Origin: Bradyrhizobium erythrophlei
Lineage (GTDB): Bacteria; Pseudomonadota; Alphaproteobacteria; Rhizobiales; Xanthobacteraceae
NCBI GenBank assembly: GCA_900129675.1
Contig: FSRD01000001.1
Span: 8,049,501 to 8,113,500 of the forward strand
Direction: 5' to 3'
DNA length: 64,000 nt
Shown: positions 1-8,673 of the stretch, one piece after another
Numbering within the stretch: position 1 is the first letter of the stretch
Layout of the letters: the number at the start of each line of letters is the position of its first letter
Notes under the pieces: generated by a model
The model's database searches: none
Seen by the model: the letters and a program-made list of their open reading frames with translations, nothing else
Told to the model about the DNA's origin: nothing
Translations under genes and position numbers: made by a program

Positions 1-42
1 AATGTCTCAGTCGGGTCAAAAGCTGAAAAGCTCAATGGGAAG
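1..42. repeat. dispersed intergenic repeat, partial copy
   Basis: The stretch reads GGGTCAAAAGCTGAAAAGCT and continues into CTCAATG. The same words occur at about 54204-54229. In that copy the repeat continues into a CATATGTTTTCCGCTC block, whereas here it breaks off near base 37 at the 3' end of a group II intron. The intron therefore probably sits in or beside a repeat copy. Confidence 0.6.
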
Positions 43-114
43 TGCGGTAGGGACGGTCATTGCTGACCGCCCCCCGCCCAGATCCGTGCGTGCAGAATTC
101 CCGCACACGGCTTG
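42..114 (-). mobile_element. group II intron 3' end (domains V and VI)
   Basis: On the minus strand, 114-81 reads as a 34-nt domain V-like hairpin: AAGCCGTGTGCGGGA, a short loop, then GCACGCACGGATC. It is followed by a domain VI-like hairpin (CGGTCA, GCAA loop, TGACCG) and then CCCTAC, which resembles the bulged-A branch region, with a plausible terminal AC near base 42. This order (domain V, domain VI, AY end) is the standard 3' end of bacterial group II introns. No reverse-transcriptase reading frame is recognisable upstream on this strand, where an IS110 element begins at 611. This is therefore a remnant or an ORF-less 3' part. Confidence 0.6.
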
Positions 115-610
115 TATGGGGCTTTCTTTGTCAAGGGGGCGTCATGTCGTTTTGGTCATCCTTTGCATTCCATTTTTTTGTTCGACCCGCGCGGCGAGCA
201 TTCTTCCGTCCCGACCGCATATTTCCATCGCCGTCGCGCGCAGCGGCGGTCAAGGACGGCGCTTCTTCAGCGCCGCCGACGGCTTGTCCTTGACGGACGC
301 GAGCACGGCGGCAGGCTGCCGGCGATCGGGTGGTTGGCCGTGCGATGATCCGAGGGGAGCCTGCCATTGGCCGCGATCAATCGCGCGAACCACGCTTGTA
401 TTCGGTTGAACCCGTATCGGGTCCCGACCATGAAGCAGTCATACGCTTCTGCGGGCAAGGCTCCGAGGCGGCGGGTCCATTCTCTCAGCGGCATTGCAGC
501 CATAGCCGAATGCGGATTGCCGCCACCTCGGATCGTCATCGGCAACCCGGCGCATCAAGTGCGGTCAGGTTGACGAACCCTGTTTGTCCTTTCTCGTTCT
601 AGAGTGTTGC
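115..610. other. non-coding stretch between intron end and IS110
   Basis: Open frames exist on both strands, but they are arginine- and proline-rich and resemble no family. The stretch may hold degraded intron sequence upstream of domain V or the non-coding end of the IS110 element. I see no RNA gene. Confidence 0.4.
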
Positions 611-1774
611 TCACGCCGCCGGCCGCAGCTCGACACCCTCCGGCACCTCGCCGGTCGTGACCAGGCGCCACAGCGCTATCAGCAGCTTGCGCGCCAGCGC
701 CACGATCATCGTCGTCTTGCGCGCGCCGCTCGGCCCCTCGGTCCGCGTGCGATACCACTGCGCCAGCGCACTGTCTTTCTGGAACATCAGGAAGCGCCAC
801 GCCAACTGGATCAGCCCACGTCGTACCCGCGCATTGCCGGCCTTGGCCAGGCCCTTCTCTCGGCGTTTCAAACCGCTCTCGTCGGGCGATCCCGTGAGCC
901 CGGCGTAGCGCGCCACCGCTCTTCGATCTCGAAGCTTCCGCGACAGGATCTCCTGCACCAGCATGTCCGCCGTCTCGATGCCGATACCGATCACCCTGGC
1001 GAGCAGCCGCACCATCGCATGCGGCCCTGTATCGGGGGCCCGCTCGAGCCGCTCGGCACGTGTCTTCTCGATCGAGCTGATCTGCTCACGGACCAGTGCC
1101 AGCCGAGCCATGTCGCGCCGGAACTCCTCGATGATGTTTGCCGGCAGGCCCGTGCCCTCCGCTGTCCGCAGACCTGCCAGACGCTCAGGCGCCTTGCGCA
1201 GATGCGGCTTGAATCCCCGAATCCCGAGACGGGCGAGCGCACTCTTCATGCGGTTGGTGATGCGAGAGCGCTCGTCGACAAGGCTCTCGCGCTCGCGGCT
1301 CGGGCGCCTCGCATCCTCCTCCTCCATCGTCGGGATCGCCACCATCCCGCAGTGCCCCCGCTCACCGCGCAACCATCCCAGGAATACGCGCATCAACATC
1401 GCCGCATCCAGTCGGTCCGTCTTCGCTCGCTTGCGCTCGCGTGACACCGCAACGCTTGCCGAATGGATGACGTGCGCCTCGATCCCACGAGCAATAAGCC
1501 AGCGCGCCAGCCAGAAGCCGTCGCGGCCAGCCTCATAGGCCAGCGCGACCCGGCTGATCGGCCGGCCAGCACGCACCGCCTCGTTCCGCCACCGCTCGAT
1601 CAATCGTAACAGTGCCGTCGCATCCGGCTCCAGTTTCTTCAACGGCTGGCGCTCGACGCCGGGAACAACGCCGCTCACCAGCCAGTTCGCCTTGCTCATC
1701 TCGACGACCACCACCAAGGTCGAGATCGGATCAAACGCGGTCAGGCTTCGGCTGAGATCATTGACTTGGGCCAC
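611..1774 (-). CDS. IS110-family transposase (DEDD type)
   Basis: This is a recombinase that moves its own insertion sequence. The N-terminal RuvC-like part contains VVVVEMSKANWLV, AYEAGRDGFWLARWL and RAKTDRLDAAML, the spaced acidic residues of the DEDD fold. The first acidic position is Glu where many relatives have Asp. The C-terminal part has YAGLTGSPDESG and GNARVRRGL, matching the Tnp_20 domain with its catalytic Ser. The open frame extends upstream to 1972, but similarity begins only at the GTG at 1774 (MAQVNDLSRS), giving 387 residues, so I place the start there. The gene looks intact. IS110 elements have no long terminal inverted repeats, so the ends cannot be fixed from sequence alone. 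Confidence 0.85.
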   Translation of the reverse strand: MAQVNDLSRSLTAFDPISTLVVVVEMSKANWLVSGVVPGVERQPLKKLEPDATALLRLIERWRNEAVRAGRPISRVALAYEAGRDGFWLARWLIARGIEAHVIHSASVAVSRERKRAKTDRLDAAMLMRVFLGWLRGERGHCGMVAIPTMEEEDARRPSRERESLVDERSRITNRMKSALARLGIRGFKPHLRKAPERLAGLRTAEGTGLPANIIEEFRRDMARLALVREQISSIEKTRAERLERAPDTGPHAMVRLLARVIGIGIETADMLVQEILSRKLRDRRAVARYAGLTGSPDESGLKRREKGLAKAGNARVRRGLIQLAWRFLMFQKDSALAQWYRTRTEGPSGARKTTMIVALARKLLIALWRLVTTGEVPEGVELRPAA

Positions 1775-1990
1775 GGGGCAACCTCCATTGGTTCGTATGG
1801 ACGATGAAGGTGCCACAACCTCCGCCGCCCGCCCCATAGCTTCTCCCACCTTGGGTGAGTGACGGCGAACTTGCCGTATGCGCTCCAGCGCCTGTGACAC
1901 GCATTTTCGGCACTGTGTCCGAAGCGTGCTTTGCTGGCTCGCATTCCCCTTGGCCCCCGCCCTTGGCTCCACCGGCTCCGCAGTGGCCGA
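1775..1990 (-). ncRNA. possible IS110 non-coding end (bridge RNA candidate)
   Basis: This is the region upstream of the transposase start. IS110-group elements are known to carry a structured bridge RNA in their non-coding end that pairs with target and donor DNA. The stretch has no convincing reading frame and is the natural place for one. I did not fold it, and the element boundary is unknown, so this is placement by analogy. Confidence 0.3.
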
Positions 1991-2395
1991 AAACCACCTT
2001 GTTCGTCGGCTTCTCAGCTACTATGGCGGAGTCTGACTTCTCGCGACCGTGCATCATCGGCTACGGCTCCTCGCCTTCCCGATGCGGACCGGCGGCTGTT
2101 GCCAAACGGCCGATCGCGAGATCTCCCGGTTCCCGCGCAAGGAGCGTCTGCACATGCCAGGGTCTCTGACCACGCCGGGTCGTCCGAACGCTCGCGATGA
2201 CGCGCCCGGATGTGTTGCCTTCCGCCATATGCACGGCGTCGGCACCCAGAATAGGAATCTTTCGCGGCTCAATGGCTGGCCTATGCGCCCCCCTGTCAAC
2301 GCTTCGCCGAAACCCTCGCGGGCCACTGCGCATGACTCGGGGCCGATGTGGATCGCTACTCCTTCATCGTAAGGGACTTGCACTCTCTACTCCTT
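1991..2395. other. non-coding stretch
   Basis: No reading frame on either strand resembles a protein family. It lies between the IS110 non-coding end and a dispersed repeat copy and may be remnant mobile-element sequence. Confidence 0.35.
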
Positions 2396-2515
2396 GCCGG
2401 TCTCCCGGCGCTTCGCATATGTTTTCCGCTCTGCCCCCAACAACGGACATAGAGCGACCACGGCGGCATGTCCGAGTTGTGCCAGGAATAGACTCATGCA
2501 CCGCGGCAAGGGTGA
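2396..2515 (+). repeat. dispersed repeat, CATATGTTTTCCGC subtype
   Basis: The core CATATGTTTTCCGCTCTGCC, followed by CAACAACGGACATAGAGCGA and CATGTCCGAGTTGTGCCA, is almost identical to copies near 54234 and 62430. It ends with CTCATGCACCGCGGCAA, which is shared with the divergent copy ending at about 4525. It lies 80 bp downstream of the MFS transporter. Confidence 0.8.
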
Positions 2516-2595
2516 GCGCAGCGCCTGCATCTTCGTGACTTTGGATCGGACCGGCTGCGGCGCCCTGTCCAGAAGGCGCCGCGGCCTTGGGACGA

Positions 2596-3894
2596 TCAGG
2601 TGGCCGGCTGCGCGACGACTTTGATGACCTCGAGATCGGCCGTCAGCGTCTTGCGCTTGGTTTCCGGCCCGAGCAGCACGGAGATCACGACTAGGACCAG
2701 GAAGAATATCGTGCTGATCATAATCGGCATGGCGAAGCCGAAGTTCATCTGCACGGCCAGATAGGTCAGCACCGGCGCTACCAAGCCGCCCCAAATCGCC
2801 CCCTGATGATAGATGAATCCGGACGCCGTCGCCCGCACCTCGGTCGGGAAGCGCTCGCACAGGTAGCTCGGCATTTGCCCGTAGATCGAGCCGCCGAACA
2901 TGCCTTGCGCGATGAACGCGCTGACGATGTAGATCGGATCCGTGGTCCACAGATAGAACGGCGTCACGAAGATCGCAATCGTCGCCGGAACGATCATGCC
3001 CGGCCTGCGACCCCATATGTCCGAAACGAAGCCCCACAGGCTATTGCCGGCAAAGACGATGATGTTGGCCCAGAACACCGGCGTGGCCACCATCAGCGGC
3101 GTCCAATTCAGCTCCTTCTGCAGGTATGCCGAGAACAAGGCCCAGATCGAATAGTAAACGCAGAAAGTGCTGGCTATCCAAAAGCAGGCCGTCAGCGTAT
3201 TGAACAACAAGCCGCGCTTGAAGATGGAAAGCAAAGGCGCGTTCACTTCGGTCCTGGTTTCCCGCTGTTGGCGCCTGTTCTCGACCCAGACCGCGGGCTC
3301 GTTCACGTAGAACCGGATCCAGACCACGACGAGGGCCGGCAGTATCCCGATCCACAGCAGGCCTCGCCACCCAATCAGGTCGAACAGGAAGCCGTAGGCG
3401 AGCGCCGATAACGCGAAGCCAAGCCCCCACGAGCCCTGCAGCACGCCGCTCATCAAGCCGCGGGAGCGCGCCGGCCAGGATTCCATGGCAAGCGCCGCAC
3501 CGGCCGGCCATTCAGCGCCCATCCCGATGCCAAGCAGCGCGCGGAAAAAGAACAAAAACGCAAAGGTTGGAGAAAAACCGGCGATGAAGTTGCAGAGCGA
3601 GTACCAAAGAATGGAAATCATCAGCGGGGTCTTTCGACCCATCCGGTCGGCCATCCAACCGGCGGCCGTCGCGCCCACCAGGCGCATCCACAACGTGATG
3701 GTGAACACGACAGTGACCGCGGTTAAGGGAACGTCGAATTCCTTGGCGATCGGCACCATGATCAGCAGAAAGATCGTGAAATCGAACGCGTCGAGCGTCC
3801 AACCCAGCCAAGCCGCGATCCACGCCTTCCATTGCTCTTTGCTTGGCTCCTTCCACCAGGGGATTTCCGAAGAGGAATTAAACGTGATTGACAT
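2596..3894 (-). CDS. MFS carboxylate transporter, SHS-like
   Basis: A 432-residue major facilitator, probably a proton-coupled permease for a carboxylate, in the inner membrane. About twelve hydrophobic segments are visible. The A-loop motif WMADRMGRKTPL follows TM2 and its counterpart FVSDIWGRRPGM lies between TM8 and TM9. TM1 contains LGWTLDAFDFTIFLL with a membrane Asp, typical of the sialate/lactate (SHS) group of the sugar-porter branch. The start is the ATG at 3894, with GGAG eight bases upstream; the frame stays open to 4077, but that part is not protein-like. It stands alone, and neighbours do not indicate the substrate. The family assignment is firm and the substrate is a guess. Confidence 0.85.
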   Translation of the reverse strand: MSITFNSSSEIPWWKEPSKEQWKAWIAAWLGWTLDAFDFTIFLLIMVPIAKEFDVPLTAVTVVFTITLWMRLVGATAAGWMADRMGRKTPLMISILWYSLCNFIAGFSPTFAFLFFFRALLGIGMGAEWPAGAALAMESWPARSRGLMSGVLQGSWGLGFALSALAYGFLFDLIGWRGLLWIGILPALVVVWIRFYVNEPAVWVENRRQQRETRTEVNAPLLSIFKRGLLFNTLTACFWIASTFCVYYSIWALFSAYLQKELNWTPLMVATPVFWANIIVFAGNSLWGFVSDIWGRRPGMIVPATIAIFVTPFYLWTTDPIYIVSAFIAQGMFGGSIYGQMPSYLCERFPTEVRATASGFIYHQGAIWGGLVAPVLTYLAVQMNFGFAMPIMISTIFFLVLVVISVLLGPETKRKTLTADLEVIKVVAQPAT

Positions 3895-4384
3895 GGCATG
3901 CTCCGTTTGTTGGCTTCCCGGTTGTTCAAAAAGAGATTGCTGGCCGCTTGGAAAGCGGCACGCAAAGGTGGGAAGATGAACGTGAGTGGAGAGCCAAAAG
4001 AGACGGCAGTCTCCCGAGAGATCATGCCTGCCGACGGCAGCAACCCTGCCTAGCGCAATGAACGGGGATTTCGGCACGTCCCCGCCTGACGGAGGGCGAC
4101 CCTCAGACTAGTCGGCACACCTTATCTCTCACCAACGGGCGTGGCAAAGAGTAAGGATTGCTGTCATCCTTCCAACGCCGCAGCTCTATTGGCTCGTTTC
4201 ACGATGTTTCTAGCAGGAACAGCGGCTAGACCATGCGCCGCAACAAGCCGACGAGATGTGCCACGATCTTGGCGTTTGTCGCGTCTTCAAAGGGATAGCC
4301 GTGAACGACTCAGGAGCCCGCTCGCGGACTTGGGTCACATCCTGAGCTGCTCGAGATAGCAGTTCGCTAAGGCGGTTCGGACTC
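3895..4384. other. intergenic region upstream of the MFS gene
   Basis: No convincing gene. Short frames on both strands lack family resemblance. It should contain the promoter of the MFS gene, which reads leftward. Confidence 0.4.
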
Positions 4385-4530
4385 GGTACGCATGTCCGAA
4401 ACGGGTCATTCTCGACTGAATTGGACCGCTCGCGCCATGTCCGCTTTCCTCCCGATAGCGACCGCTGAGCTGACATGCCAAGACGTCCGGATCGTGCCAA
4501 CAAGGGACTCATGCACCGCGGCAATTACCG
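4385..4530 (+). repeat. dispersed repeat, divergent copy
   Basis: It reads ATGTCCGAAACGGGTCATTC, then CGCCATGTCCGCTTTCC and GGGACTCATGCACCGCGGCA. The same order of blocks (GGGTCAnnnn, ATGTCCGCTTTCC, CATGCACCGC) appears near 9940-10075, so the two belong to one subtype. Confidence 0.65.
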
Positions 4531-4812
4531 GCTTGTTTTTAACAAGAAGCGCAAAGGCGAGCCGGTGCACACGGCCGTGAAACAGCGCGGCACGTCGTCA
4601 ACTCAAACGCGATCGTGTAAATCAAAGACACCAAGCCGAAATACTTGGATGATGTCTACGCGTACTCATTTACTTTGAAGTGATCTCAAAAGTTGGCGGC
4701 GCATGACCGAACACAAGGGTCAGGCCGAAGGTAAAAACGCTTACCACTATGATGCCGACAATAAGTCTCCGCGCCGCGCGCCTCAGGGTCCGCTTTTGGG
4801 TAGCTGAGTAAA
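4531..4812. other. intergenic, no gene seen
   Basis: Only short frames without family resemblance occur on either strand. Confidence 0.35.
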
Positions 4813-4974
4813 TCATTGCCGGTCACCGGCCAGCGAGGGTGGCGGCAAATTGTTCATTGCTACCTTTGGACCTGCAACATCTCCTGCGATCAACAGCGCA
4901 ACGAGCACCACGGCAGCACACAGGCTGGTGGCGATCACGGCGAAGAATGCAAGGTTTGGGCGGTCCTTTGACAT
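4813..4974 (-). CDS. small single-span membrane protein, unknown
   Basis: 53 residues: a short charged start (MSKDRPNLAFF), one clear transmembrane segment rich in Ala, Val and Leu (about residues 9-31), and a proline-containing polar tail (NNLPPPSLAGDRQ). The ATG at 4974 has GGAG six bases upstream, which supports translation. It is shorter than most automatic cut-offs. It lies 140 bp beyond the end of an mgtE fragment that reads the same way. No function can be assigned. Confidence 0.55.
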   Translation of the reverse strand: MSKDRPNLAFFAVIATSLCAAVVLVALLIAGDVAGPKVAMNNLPPPSLAGDRQ

Positions 4975-5114
4975 TTCAAGCTCCAAACTGACAACTCCGC
5001 GCAAGGGCAAAGGTTGCCTCGCCGCGTCCACCAGGCGATCGGACAGCATTGATCCGACAGCAATTGTTGAGCCAGCGGGCCGTACCCTTCGCTCGACCAG
5101 AGCGGCTTGCCCGC

Positions 5115-5522
5115 CTACAGCAGCGTTCCCCGAAGGATCAGGGAAGCGACGGTGAAATAGATCACCAATCCCGTGACGTCGACCAGGGTCGCGACGAACG
5201 GTGCAGAAGCGCTGGCCGGATCGAACCCGGTCCGTTGCAGGATGAACGGGAGCATGGATCCGGTCAACGAGCCGAACATGACGATGCCGACAAGGGCGGC
5301 GCTGACCGTCAGCGCGATCAGCATCCAGTGCTCGCCGTAATCGTAGAAGCCCAGATACTGCCACAGCGAAATGCGGACGATGCCGACAAGGCCCAGCATC
5401 GCCCCGAGCGCCAGTCCATTGGGGATTTCCCGCAGCGCCACGCGCCACCAGTCCTTGATTTCAACCTCGCGCAAGGCCAAGGCAATTGGCGACAAGGTGG
5501 ACCGGTACGGAGCGGCCCGCAA
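5115..5522 (-). pseudogene. mgtE: mgtE magnesium transporter, C-terminal fragment
   Basis: The 135 residues match the membrane domain of MgtE-type magnesium channels: NGLALGAMLGLVGIVRISLW, a Val/Ala-rich helix, GSLTGSMLPFILQRTGFDPA, then ASAPFVATLVDVTGLVIYF and the terminal helix. Normal MgtE proteins are about 450 residues, with an N-terminal cytosolic domain and CBS pair. All of that is missing here, and the sequence beyond 5522 is unrelated. The fragment lacks the regulatory half and part of the pore, so it is very unlikely to work. Confidence 0.8.
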
Positions 5523-5752
5523 TGCATGCTGGCTTGTGGTTTATCTGAACATTGACGAGTGGGGGATTCGGCAGACCCAAATCGAGCAGGTCATCATCGA
5601 TACGATCTTCCGATACCGGGACCGCTTTGAAAATCTTTCCGTGCTCTGGAAGGGCAAGCTCTACAGCGCGAGCGAGATGCCTTAACTGATCCGGCCGCCC
5701 GGCGGCGAGGTGAACCATGTCGCTTGAACCTTGGCGGTCGCAAGTGGTGTTT
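5523..5752. other. junction region replacing the mgtE N-terminus
   Basis: On the plus strand a frame ending at 5685 reads WGIRQTQIEQVIIDTIFRYR followed by a short tail, ending with KLYSASEMP. This composition is protein-like, but I recognise no family. It may be the tail of another broken gene brought next to the mgtE fragment by rearrangement. Confidence 0.3.
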
Positions 5753-6133
5753 TTAAGGACGGTGAACACTGGCAAAGACTGCCAACGCGAGCGACATCGC
5801 CGAAATCAGCAACGCGCATGCAGCGACCAGATCAGACCGGTGAATCACGGACCAGCCTGCCGAGGTGAGACGATAGTACGGCTCAGCCTTTTTCAAATTG
5901 AAGTTCGGCGGCAGTGCACCGCCGGGGGTGACCTGCCAGCTTGGCACGGCATGAAGAAGGGGTTCGATCCAGCCCCGCATTTGGCACGTCAACAATGCTG
6001 CCCGCGTGTCGTCGTCGTGCTCGATTGCCCGTTCTACGACCCAATAGTTGCCGGGCAGGAGCACCATGCGAACGCGCTGTTTCGCTAGCTTGCGCAGCGT
6101 TCGCCGGACGGTCCGTTCAAACCGATCAAACAT
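5753..6133 (-). CDS. hypothetical protein with C-terminal membrane anchor
   Basis: 126 residues. The N-terminal third is basic (FERTVRRTLRKLAKQRVRM), the middle contains GNYWVVERAI and CQMRGWIEPLLHAVP, and the last 25 residues form one hydrophobic segment (LVAACALLISAMSLALAVFA) with a short tail. This is a tail-anchored layout with a soluble N-terminus. It resembles small conserved rhizobial proteins of unknown role. It is followed after 40 bases by another minus-strand hypothetical gene, but no shared promoter is evident. Confidence 0.65.
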   Translation of the reverse strand: MFDRFERTVRRTLRKLAKQRVRMVLLPGNYWVVERAIEHDDDTRAALLTCQMRGWIEPLLHAVPSWQVTPGGALPPNFNLKKAEPYYRLTSAGWSVIHRSDLVAACALLISAMSLALAVFASVHRP

Positions 6134-6172
6134 CGAGCTTTCCTTGTTACCGCATTTGTCCCCGGGGCAATC

Positions 6173-6693
6173 TCAGCGCGATGCCTGCCTTTGCCTGTAG
6201 GTCTCGATCATCGCCGCCGTGACGTCTTGCGGATAGCAAAGCGGCGCTGCCCCGCCCGGTCGCGAATAGGCACTTCGGCCTCCGCATGCCCAGCCGTTCC
6301 GCATGGTGTCATCCGGGCAAGCGCAGGGCCGCCCTCCCGAGTGATACTGGGCCCGGCTTGCTTGGACGATGATCATAGCAATAGCGGCGGCTGTGAGCGC
6401 GCCCTCGACCTTGCGCTTGACCTCGGGTTGAGCTGGCTTGGCGTCCGGCGCAGCGGGCCTGTCGGGCAAGCTGACGGTGGTGGAATGGATTGAACCGGCT
6501 GAGGGAGCCGAGGCCGGGGCCCGTGCGGGAAGCTGCGTTGCCGGGCCGACAAAGGTCACCTGCTGCGCCACGACCGGCGACGGCGTGAAGCCGCCGTGAC
6601 GGGCGCATTGCTCACGGGCGCGCTCTGGCGGCCTACCGAATAGGCCCCAAACGCCGTGATCCCCAAGAGAACGAGTATTGCCCTGCCCCGCAT
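6173..6693 (-). pseudogene. exported or anchored hypothetical, probably frameshifted
   Basis: The ATG at 6693 begins MRGRAILVLLGITAFGAYSV, a convincing signal or anchor segment, but that frame stops after 45 codons. Continuing in the next frame gives a Pro/Ala linker (residues about 40-100), a helix ALTAAAIAMIIVQASRAQYH and a compact C-terminus with GRPCACPDDTMRNGWACGGR and GGAAPLCYPQDVTAAMI. That four-Cys tail recurs in small exported rhizobial proteins. The two halves join only through a one-base shift near 6560-6605. It is either a real lesion or a sequence error. Function unknown. Confidence 0.55.
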
Positions 6694-6778
6694 CGCGCCA
6701 TTCAAGCGTAAGACACGAGCACAAGCAAGTTAGCGCAACGTGGCATTGAGTCGTTGAAGGCAACGAGGGCCCGCGCGT

Positions 6779-6997
6779 CTATTTCGGTGGCTGTAGCCCG
6801 CTCTTGATCCAACCCATCGCTTGATCGGTTCTCATAGGATCGGGGCGGTCGCACTCGAAACACTGCAACATCCGCCGTCCGGTGCCACCGGCAGGCAGTG
6901 TTAAAGTCAGATTGGCCCCGCATTTGGGGCAAGTCGGTCGCCCTGCCTCTCCCATGACAGTGAGCTTGCCGCCAGAGCGGCGGTCCGTCCATTCCAA
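6779..6997 (-). CDS. small zinc-ribbon protein
   Basis: 72 residues with two Cys pairs, CPKCG near residue 23 and CFEC near residue 46, the spacing of a four-Cys zinc ribbon. It ends AMGWIKSGLQPPK. The ATG at 6997 sits one base after the stop of the upstream 56-residue gene, so the two are almost certainly co-translated. A similar protein ending ELVPPK lies at 7589-7837. Such proteins are common and uncharacterised in Bradyrhizobium-like genomes; nucleic-acid or protein binding is only a guess. Confidence 0.7.
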   Translation of the reverse strand: MEWTDRRSGGKLTVMGEAGRPTCPKCGANLTLTLPAGGTGRRMLQCFECDRPDPMRTDQAMGWIKSGLQPPK

Positions 6998-6998
6998 A

Positions 6999-7169
6999 TC
7001 AAGTCCAACCGGGAGAATTCTTTACCGGGCTTGGCACAGCCGTCAGCCGATCTTCAAGTTCGACGATCAAATCCCTTACAAGCCGTTCAGCCAAAGGGTC
7101 GTCGGTCTCGGTTGCAAGAAACCGTAGCTGATGTAGCCGATGACGAAGGTCTTCTGGCGCTAGGTCCAT
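6999..7169 (-). CDS. 56-residue hypothetical protein
   Basis: MDLAPEDLRHRLHQLRFLAT, then ETDDPLAERLVRDLIVELED: a short, probably all-helical protein with regularly spaced Leu. Its stop ends directly before the ATG of the zinc-ribbon gene at 6997, indicating a two-gene unit. A strong hairpin lies just upstream at 7176-7200. Function unknown. Confidence 0.6.
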   Translation of the reverse strand: MDLAPEDLRHRLHQLRFLATETDDPLAERLVRDLIVELEDRLTAVPSPVKNSPGWT

Positions 7170-7175
7170 CTGACA

Positions 7176-7200
7176 CCCCCTGAGAGTCCAAATCAGGGGG
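7176..7200 (-). promoter_or_regulatory. hairpin in the leader of the 6999-7169 gene
   Basis: CCCCCTGA and TCAGGGGG form a perfect 8-bp stem with a 9-base loop, ending seven bases before the start codon at 7169. There is no T-tract, so it is not a typical terminator. It could shape translation of the following pair or mark the end of the preceding transcript. Confidence 0.4.
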
Positions 7201-7267
7201 CGGACTTATCTTCCCGGAACTCGAAATTTTCGTGGCGATCCGGTGACAACATGGGGGCTCAGCCCCG

Positions 7268-7477
7268 TCAGGGCTGCGCGAATTTGATCGTTGAGACAGG
7301 CCACTTTCCGATGTGGCCCCTGATCGAGACTCGCAGGCCGTGCACCTCGTCAAGCCAAACGTTCTCTACCGTCCCGGCCTTTCCATCCGTAAGGACTACG
7401 GCATTGCCGACAAGCTCAGACCGGGCCGCATCAAGCGCGCCAAGGATCGTTAACGCATGGCGTTTCGGCGTGGGCAT
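7268..7477 (-). CDS. hypothetical protein, 69 residues
   Basis: MPTPKRHALTILGALDAARS, then ELVGNAVVLTDGKAGTVENV and WLDEVHGLRVSIRGHIGKWP. The second half alternates hydrophobic and polar residues as a small beta barrel would (PRC-like in feel). Length and composition match small conserved rhizobial proteins. It lies in a minus-strand run of similar small genes. No function is assignable. Confidence 0.6.
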   Translation of the reverse strand: MPTPKRHALTILGALDAARSELVGNAVVLTDGKAGTVENVWLDEVHGLRVSIRGHIGKWPVSTIKFAQP

Positions 7478-7588
7478 GATTCCTCCGAAATCAGGCCATG
7501 CGCCCGGGGTGTTTGCATTGCAAGACGCACAATTGGTGACTGTTCGGCGATGAGAATAGCGCCGCTTCCCCTCGGAATTTTCCGGGCT

Positions 7589-7837
7589 TTACTTCGGCGG
7601 CACCAGCTCGCTGTCGGTCCAACCCTGAGCATCTGCCTTCGGCGGATCGGTGTGGATTTGAGCGTCAAAGACGAGGCTGCAGCTCGTGCATCTGAGTGTC
7701 AGGTACTCGAACCCGGCGCGAATTGGGACAACGTTCTGGACGGTCGCAAGGGCTCGGCATTTGGGGCAGCGCTGACGCCCAAGCGAAGCGGTTGTTGCAA
7801 CGGGTTCTGACGGCACGCCGTAACCGATATCTCCCAT
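7589..7837 (-). CDS. small zinc-ribbon protein
   Basis: 82 residues with CPKC near residue 24 and CTSC near residue 50, a four-Cys zinc site, and a C-terminal acidic/Pro tail ending SELVPPK. It shares architecture and the ending with the gene at 6779-6997, suggesting an old duplication. Upstream on the minus strand is an 830-bp region without genes, so it may be the first gene of the run. Function unknown. Confidence 0.65.
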   Translation of the reverse strand: MGDIGYGVPSEPVATTASLGRQRCPKCRALATVQNVVPIRAGFEYLTLRCTSCSLVFDAQIHTDPPKADAQGWTDSELVPPK

Positions 7838-8673
7838 AGGACGTCCTCTACCGTCTGGGCAACTGGATCGGGGCAGTTCGGTTCCTTTGGCAGAGGGCCT
7901 CGAGCGCGATGGGCCGATACGCAGTTTCGACCTAGCCGAGTCTCAGTTACGGCCAAAGTGTTCAAGGAACGACTTCTGGCACCACCGGTTTCTTTATCGG
8001 GTCAGTTGTACGCTCGCGTACTCGTGGCCTGCACGGCCCCGCCCCCCTAGCCCCCATATACAAAGGCGGGGCGGTCGCCTTTCGGCAGCGGCCCGCCACC
8101 CGAGGTACAAGCCGAGGGCGAGCGTCGGATTGGTGCGGGGCGAGGGGCCGTTTACGTAAGGGCTGACACGACTGCTGTCCGCCCGAAAACATCCCGCCGA
8201 TGAACTCGCCGAACATTCGAACGCGCGTACTCATTGCCCTCTTACCAGTGCCATTGCCGTTGATCGGGCGTTGCGGATTGAAATACGGCCGACCCGCCTG
8301 GAATCTGCGGCTGCCATCTGTCGTGCCACGCATCATCGATGTCCGAGTCGGGTCAAAACCGGCCCTGACGGCCCCGAAGCGCCACTTCCGGTCTGCCCGG
8401 AACAACGGACATCGTCAGGTCGGCCCGGTTGGTCCGTTCGGTGCCCAACAGGCGACATCCCGTGCGCAATCGGCATATGAGCGAATTTGTGGTGCGCTCG
8501 ACGCCGTCGTCCTTTCGGAGGCGTGAGGCGAGATCTCCCCAGGTCGGAACGCACTTCTTCACTGCACCGCCGCCGGATCACGCCACGGAGCGACGCCGGT
8601 ACGCGGTTGGACAGTCAGCTCTTGACGATCCAACGGCCCTTGGGCTGAGGAGCCGCCACTTCTGCCAAATCAG
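7838..8673. other. gene-poor region with a dispersed repeat
   Basis: No convincing gene. At about 8335-8465 lies a divergent repeat copy (ATGTCCGAGTCGGGTCAAAA, then CCGGAACAACGGACATCG). The remainder includes several short C-rich runs near 8040. Long open frames here are Arg/Pro-rich products of high G+C rather than protein-like. Confidence 0.5.

Noticed and set aside
2..409. Plus-strand frame at the left edge
   Set aside because: It runs through the dispersed repeat and the reverse of intron domains V and VI and has no protein character.
584..1444. Plus-strand frames over the IS110 transposase
   Set aside because: The minus strand encodes a clear DEDD transposase; these are shadows.
5115..5522. 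Whole mgtE gene
   Set aside because: Only the C-terminal membrane part is present; no upstream frame continues the N-terminal domain.
7962..8405. Minus-strand frame of 147 codons
   Set aside because: It spans a dispersed repeat and C-rich runs; composition is unlike a protein.
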